Shown here: one piece after another, positions 61,408-64,000 of the stretch
Position numbering within the stretch: position 1 is the first letter of the stretch
How the letters are laid out: the number at the start of each line of letters is the position of its first letter
From: DASXTW01 sp046726275
GTDB taxonomy: Bacteria > Actinomycetota > UBA4738
Direction of reading: 5' to 3'
Assembly (NCBI GenBank): GCA_046726275.1
Contig: JBKPAF010000014.1
Location: 1-64,000 of the forward strand
Length of the DNA: 64,000 nt
Notes under the pieces: generated by a model
Database searches by the model: none
Seen by the model: only the letters and a program-made list of their open reading frames with translations
Told to the model about the DNA's origin: nothing
Program-made: the position numbers and the translations under genes

Positions 61408-61647
61408 TTAGCCCGAATCGCTCGAGCCTCCCTTTCGGATCGTGATGGTGAACGTCCTGTCATCGTTGTCCCGCAGGTCGTATCCGTATCCGAGGTCGGT
61501 CACCAAGCTCGGAATGGTGTATCGGGCGGGCAGGTAGTCGCTGAGGACCTCCAGAGTCGCTCCTGAAGGGAGACGCTTCAAGGTATCGAGCACCTCGGTC
61601 GTCGGGTAAGGGCACACCTTCCCTCGGATATCGAGGTGTTCCACCAT
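61408..61647 (-). CDS. TusA/SirA-family sulfur carrier
   Basis: 79 residues with the TusA C-P-x-P motif (Cys12 in GKVCPYPTTEVLDTL) and a two-layer alpha/beta pattern (LEVLSDYLPARYTIPSLVTDLGY). TusA proteins pass persulfide sulfur between a desulfurase and acceptors such as DsrE complexes. It is the first gene of a two-gene operon with the DsrE selenoprotein. ATG 61647 has a GGGGAG site. Confidence 0.9.
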   Translation of the reverse strand: MVEHLDIRGKVCPYPTTEVLDTLKRLPSGATLEVLSDYLPARYTIPSLVTDLGYGYDLRDNDDRTFTITIRKGGSSDSG

Positions 61648-61697
61648 TCGTCCGCTCCCCGACCTTGTCAGACGAACTTTACCTGCGCTTCCAGAGC

Positions 61698-61783
61698 GGA
61701 GGGACGGGGATTTGAACCCCGGAGACGGTTACCCGCCTACACGCTCTCCAGGCGTGCCCCTTCGTCCGCTCGGGCATCCCTCC
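61698..61783 (-). tRNA. tRNA-Ser (anticodon GGA)
   Basis: Minus strand, 86 nt. Acceptor GGAGGGA/TCCCTCC, anticodon stem CACGC/GCGTG around CTGGAGA (anticodon GGA), long variable arm (TAGGCGGGTAACCGTCT) as expected of serine tRNA, T-arm CGGGG-TTCAAAT-CCCCG and discriminator G at 61698. CCA is not encoded, unlike tRNA-Pro in this window. Confidence 0.96.
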
Positions 61784-61787
61784 GCGG

Positions 61788-62132
61788 TCATTCTACGGGT
61801 GAGGGCGAGGCCACCAGCGCCCGGTTCCACCACGCCGGTGTCTCGAGGGCCCGCTCCTTGATCCAGGCGAAATGGTGCCGGGCGCTGAATCCAAGCGGTA
61901 CAGCCGCCAGCATCCCTACCATGTCCCACTTCCTCGCTCCATGAGGCGTCTCGATAGCGAGCGAAGTCAACGCTGCCAGGGCCCATGCATAGAGGACGGC
62001 GTTGTACGCCGGCAGCAGCTCAGGCTTCAGGCCTTCGGCCTGCGTGAGGACCGGGAACCCGAACCTCCTCCGCGACGGCGACAGGGTGTAGTGAACGAGG
62101 TGTTTGGGGGGCCTTCGCGGGAGGCCCCCCAA
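61788..62132 (-). CDS. Doubtful small membrane protein reading frame
   Basis: A 114-codon frame with a plausible hydrophobic helix (AVLYAWALAALTSLAI) and a VGMLAAVPLGFSARHHFAWIKERAL segment. The only upstream start (TTG 62132) lies inside the terminator hairpin of the YCII gene; the first internal ATG leaves just 46 residues. Its end falls 4 bp from the tRNA-Ser 5' end. It may be a remnant or a chance frame. Confidence 0.3.
   Translation of the reverse strand: MGGLPRRPPKHLVHYTLSPSRRRFGFPVLTQAEGLKPELLPAYNAVLYAWALAALTSLAIETPHGARKWDMVGMLAAVPLGFSARHHFAWIKERALETPAWWNRALVASPSPVE
62104..62132 (-). terminator. Hairpin terminator of the YCII-family gene
   Basis: Perfect 11-bp stem (62104-62114 with 62122-62132; TTGGGGGGCCT/AGGCCCCCCAA) with a 7-nt loop, starting 7 nt after the YCII stop. 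There is no U-tract after it, as is common at high GC. Confidence 0.6.
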
Positions 62133-62139
62133 GCCCCTC

Positions 62140-62454
62140 CTACATCACGTCGAAGGTCTCGAAGACCGTGATTTCTGCGCCGCCCTCCAGTACCGGACAA
62201 TCCTTGGCCAGCTTCGTTGCCCGCTCAAGAGAATCGGCCTCCAGGATCGAGTAGCCGCTCGCCGTCGGCTTCGCGTCGCTCACCGAGCCGCTGCCCGCGA
62301 TCTTCTTGACCGAGGGGGTGAACGGGTTGCCCGGATCGGCGACGGCCGGGCCAAGCTTCGTAAACCAGGCGTCCCACGCCTTCATCACCTGGGCTCGTTC
62401 TTGGTCCGTCTCGGGCATTCGCCCACCGCCGTAGAGCAGCAGGTACTTCGCCAT
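62140..62454 (-). CDS. YCII-family protein
   Basis: 104-residue ferredoxin-like protein: MAKYLLLYGGG, a central WDAWFTKLGPAVADPGNPF helix region, SGYSILEADSLERATKLAKDCPVL and terminal FETFDVM. YCII proteins share a His-Asp-type pocket in some members, but this one has no evident catalytic His. Function unknown; frequently associated with sigma-factor or small-molecule genes, none of which is here. ATG 62454 with GGAGGGATGGC upstream. Confidence 0.82.
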   Translation of the reverse strand: MAKYLLLYGGGRMPETDQERAQVMKAWDAWFTKLGPAVADPGNPFTPSVKKIAGSGSVSDAKPTASGYSILEADSLERATKLAKDCPVLEGGAEITVFETFDVM

Positions 62455-62690
62455 GCCATCCCTCCTCCCGTCGGGGTCCCCCCAATTGGGGACCGTCCGA
62501 CTTAACGACGGATCGGGTTGGCCGGAATCGACAAGGCGGTGGCAGCTTTCCTTTTCGGTGATGTTTCTGGTGGTCGTTTGCTCTCTCATCATCCGGGTAA
62601 CACGGCAGGGAGCGCCCGGCAAGACAGATGGAACCGCAAGCGCCAGCGCGAAGTGCTCCCGAAGATCGGCTGACCGGAAAGGAGACCCTC

Positions 62691-63206
62691 GTGAAAGAAC
62701 AGCAGACGAGATCGAAGAAGCGCTCGATCCTGGCAGCCGGCGTCCTGGGCGCGGTGACCGCGTACTTCTTCGACCCCGACAAGGGACGCGGCCGTCGCGC
62801 CAAGACCATGGATCAGCTGACCGCGGTCTTTCGTCGCCTGGGAAGACGCGGAGGCCGGCTGGCCCGGAGGGCCGAGTCGGAAGCGTACGGCGCCTGGCAG
62901 CGAGCCAAGCACCCGATCCCCGCAGACGCATTGACCGATGACGAAACCCTGAAGCAGAAGGTGGAAACGGAGCTTTTCGGGAAGCCTGAGGTGGAGAAGG
63001 GGAAGATCGTCCTCAACGTGGAAGACGGCGTCGTCGTGCTCCGGGGCGAGGTGGGCAGCGCCGAGCAGATGACCGAGCTCGCCCAGCAGGCGCTCAAGGT
63101 TCCCGGGGTGGCGGGCGTGCAGAACCTTTTGCACCTGCCCGCAGAGCCGCCGCCGAACAAAGCAGCAGCCCGGGAGGCCTCTGCCCAAGCGTCTGACACC
63201 CCATAA
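62691..63206 (+). CDS. BON-domain protein
   Basis: About 171 residues. N-terminal basic stretch then VLGAVTAYFFDPDKGRGRR, a signature of a family of membrane-associated BON proteins, and a BON domain (TLKQKVETELFGKPEVEKGKIVLNVEDGVVVLRGEVGSAEQMTELAQQALKVPGVAGVQNLLHL) that binds phospholipid. GTG 62691 has an AAAGGAG site; an upstream in-frame start adds non-conserved residues. The 236-bp divergent gap to YCII has no gene. Confidence 0.85.
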   Translation: MKEQQTRSKKRSILAAGVLGAVTAYFFDPDKGRGRRAKTMDQLTAVFRRLGRRGGRLARRAESEAYGAWQRAKHPIPADALTDDETLKQKVETELFGKPEVEKGKIVLNVEDGVVVLRGEVGSAEQMTELAQQALKVPGVAGVQNLLHLPAEPPPNKAAAREASAQASDTP

Positions 63207-63249
63207 AGGGTTCATCCCCGCGGAACCTGAGGAGCACGAATAATCAGCC

Positions 63250-63885
63250 ATGCGCAAGGCCCTGGTCGCCTTTGGGATCCTGGTCCTGGTTCTGGTCGGC
63301 GCCGACTTCGGGCTGCGGGCGCTCGGCGAGCACTGGGTCTCTGGCCAGCTTCAGGACTCCTTCGAGCTTGATCAGCGTCCCTCGGTGTCCCTTGGCGGCT
63401 TCCCTTTCCTTCCCAAGCTCGTGACCGGCAGGTTCCCGTCGGTCACAGTCGAGGCAACAGGAACAGTCAGGACCGGTCGATTCCCCGTGTCGGCCGTCCA
63501 CCTCGCACTTCAGGACGTCCGATTCCCACCCGACCAGCTCCTGTTCGGTAACAAGGCCACCATCAGGGCCGAACGCGGGTCAGGAACGGCGATCCTGACC
63601 GAGCAGGGGATCAACCGGGCCTTTCCCGCGACGGTCCCCATTACCATTCGCCTGTCCAATGGAAAGGTGCACATCCGGACCTCGGGACAGCGGGAAGAGG
63701 TAGAAACGAGGCTCCGGATCGTGGAAAACCGGCTGGTACTCGTGCCCGAGGGGCCACTCCCGGTGGAGGTGCGGGTGGGCCTTCCCATCTTCGTCCCGGG
63801 ATTGACCTACACGGGCGTGAAGGTCGAGGGTTCCCGGGCCCGTCTCATTTTCCGGCTGACCACTCCCAGTATTCAGCTCAGATAG
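63250..63885 (+). CDS. DUF2993 (LmeA-like) lipid-binding protein
   Basis: 211 residues with an N-terminal membrane/signal segment (about 5-20), then a DUF2993 domain: VSLGGFPFLPKLVTGRFPSVTVEATG, INRAFPATVPITIRLSNGKVHIRTSG and a C-terminal GTGVKVEGSRARLIFRL-type strand. In mycobacteria the DUF2993 protein LmeA binds phospholipids and aids lipomannan mannan elongation. A GAGGAG site lies 16 nt upstream of ATG 63250, farther than usual. Its TAG stop sits within a 20-bp tandem repeat, so its natural end may have been altered. Confidence 0.85.
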   Translation: MRKALVAFGILVLVLVGADFGLRALGEHWVSGQLQDSFELDQRPSVSLGGFPFLPKLVTGRFPSVTVEATGTVRTGRFPVSAVHLALQDVRFPPDQLLFGNKATIRAERGSGTAILTEQGINRAFPATVPITIRLSNGKVHIRTSGQREEVETRLRIVENRLVLVPEGPLPVEVRVGLPIFVPGLTYTGVKVEGSRARLIFRLTTPSIQLR

Positions 63886-63917
63886 TCATTTTGGGGGTTG
63901 GATAGTCATTTTGGGGG
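63881..63917. repeat. Two tandem copies of a 20-bp repeat at the DUF2993 stop
   Basis: GATAGTCATTTTGGGGG at 63881-63897 is repeated exactly at 63901-63917 with a TTG spacer (period 20). The first copy contains the DUF2993 TAG. The tract and the 80 bp after it are more AT-rich than the rest, and paired short repeats like this occur at the ends of some insertion sequences (for example IS21 family). No transposase is visible before the window ends. Confidence 0.7.
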
Positions 63918-64000
63918 AACGAATTAGGTCTATTGTCGCTTGTCGTATCGGTAGGAAGGGGGGTAACCTTTCGGCCGACGCGCCTTGTGACCTAGGGAAG

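Overview
The window is GC-rich (by eye about two thirds G+C) and densely packed, with short or overlapping gene junctions. It looks like a chromosomal stretch from a deep-branching actinobacterium, probably a metagenome-derived contig. The evidence is two WhiB proteins, a mycobacterial-type AdnA/AdnB pair, an actinobacterial gene block (crp, MBL hydrolase, ridA, two ArsA ATPases, whiB, class A PBP with PASTA, phosphoesterase) in the order and orientation I recall for M. tuberculosis Rv3676-Rv3683, and many GTG/TTG starts with a TANNNT box just upstream (leaderless-type promoters). A long, Bacillus-type SRP RNA and selAB argue against a close relative of Mycobacterium or Streptomyces. The first 96 bases are technical: a poly-C run and an Illumina Nextera transposase adapter. 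They cut off the end of adnB.

Layout. 0.1-7.7 kb (minus): adnB (truncated), adnA, a DUF1684 protein, a small unknown and a DehI-like protein. 7.8-9.4 kb: crp and an MBL-fold hydrolase. 9.5-18.3 kb interrupts the conserved block: the complex I assembly methyltransferase midA next to nuoD, an acyl-CoA dehydrogenase, a membrane Ser/Thr kinase, a monooxygenase-fold protein, and selA-selB. 18.3-27.4 kb resumes it: ridA, whiB, an NfeD protein, a fused double ArsA ATPase, whiB4-like, PBP, yqeY, phosphoesterase. 27.3-37.5 kb: glycosyltransferase, tRNA-Pro, rpsD, GT-C mannosyltransferase-like, MazG-like, M55 D-aminopeptidase, methyltransferase, asd-lysC, PlsY-like, DegV. 37.5-43.3 kb: an MFS transporter and the complete amino-acid ABC importer aapJQMP. 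43.3-46.5 kb (minus): SRP RNA, dnaX, recR, GNAT. 46.7-50.3 kb: glutamine-synthetase-like and amidohydrolase genes (the two halves of FluG) and a branched-chain-type aminotransferase. 50.4-60.3 kb: secreted/surface proteins, an MtnX-like phosphatase, a heterodimeric ABC exporter, a sugar-dehydrogenase-fold secreted protein. 60.5-64 kb: ChrB-like protein, a tusA-dsrE operon, tRNA-Ser, YCII, BON and DUF2993 proteins, ending in a 20-bp tandem repeat.

Main discovery. The DsrE-family gene at 61030-61392 has an in-frame UGA exactly where the family's conserved C-x-x-C begins. Reading through it restores a full-length 120-residue protein with a U-x-x-C motif and the family's normal C-terminus. An 8-bp hairpin with a GUG loop begins 11 nt after the UGA, with its loop 19 nt past it, as expected for a bacterial SECIS. 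Together with selA and selB 43 kb away, this is a complete case for a selenoprotein that standard gene calling would truncate at 80 residues. SelD and tRNA-Sec are not in the window. Other points of interest are the long SRP RNA, midA beside nuoD (its likely substrate), the fused ArsA pair, an NfeD protein without its catalytic serine, the split FluG pair, and the prevalence of leaderless promoters.
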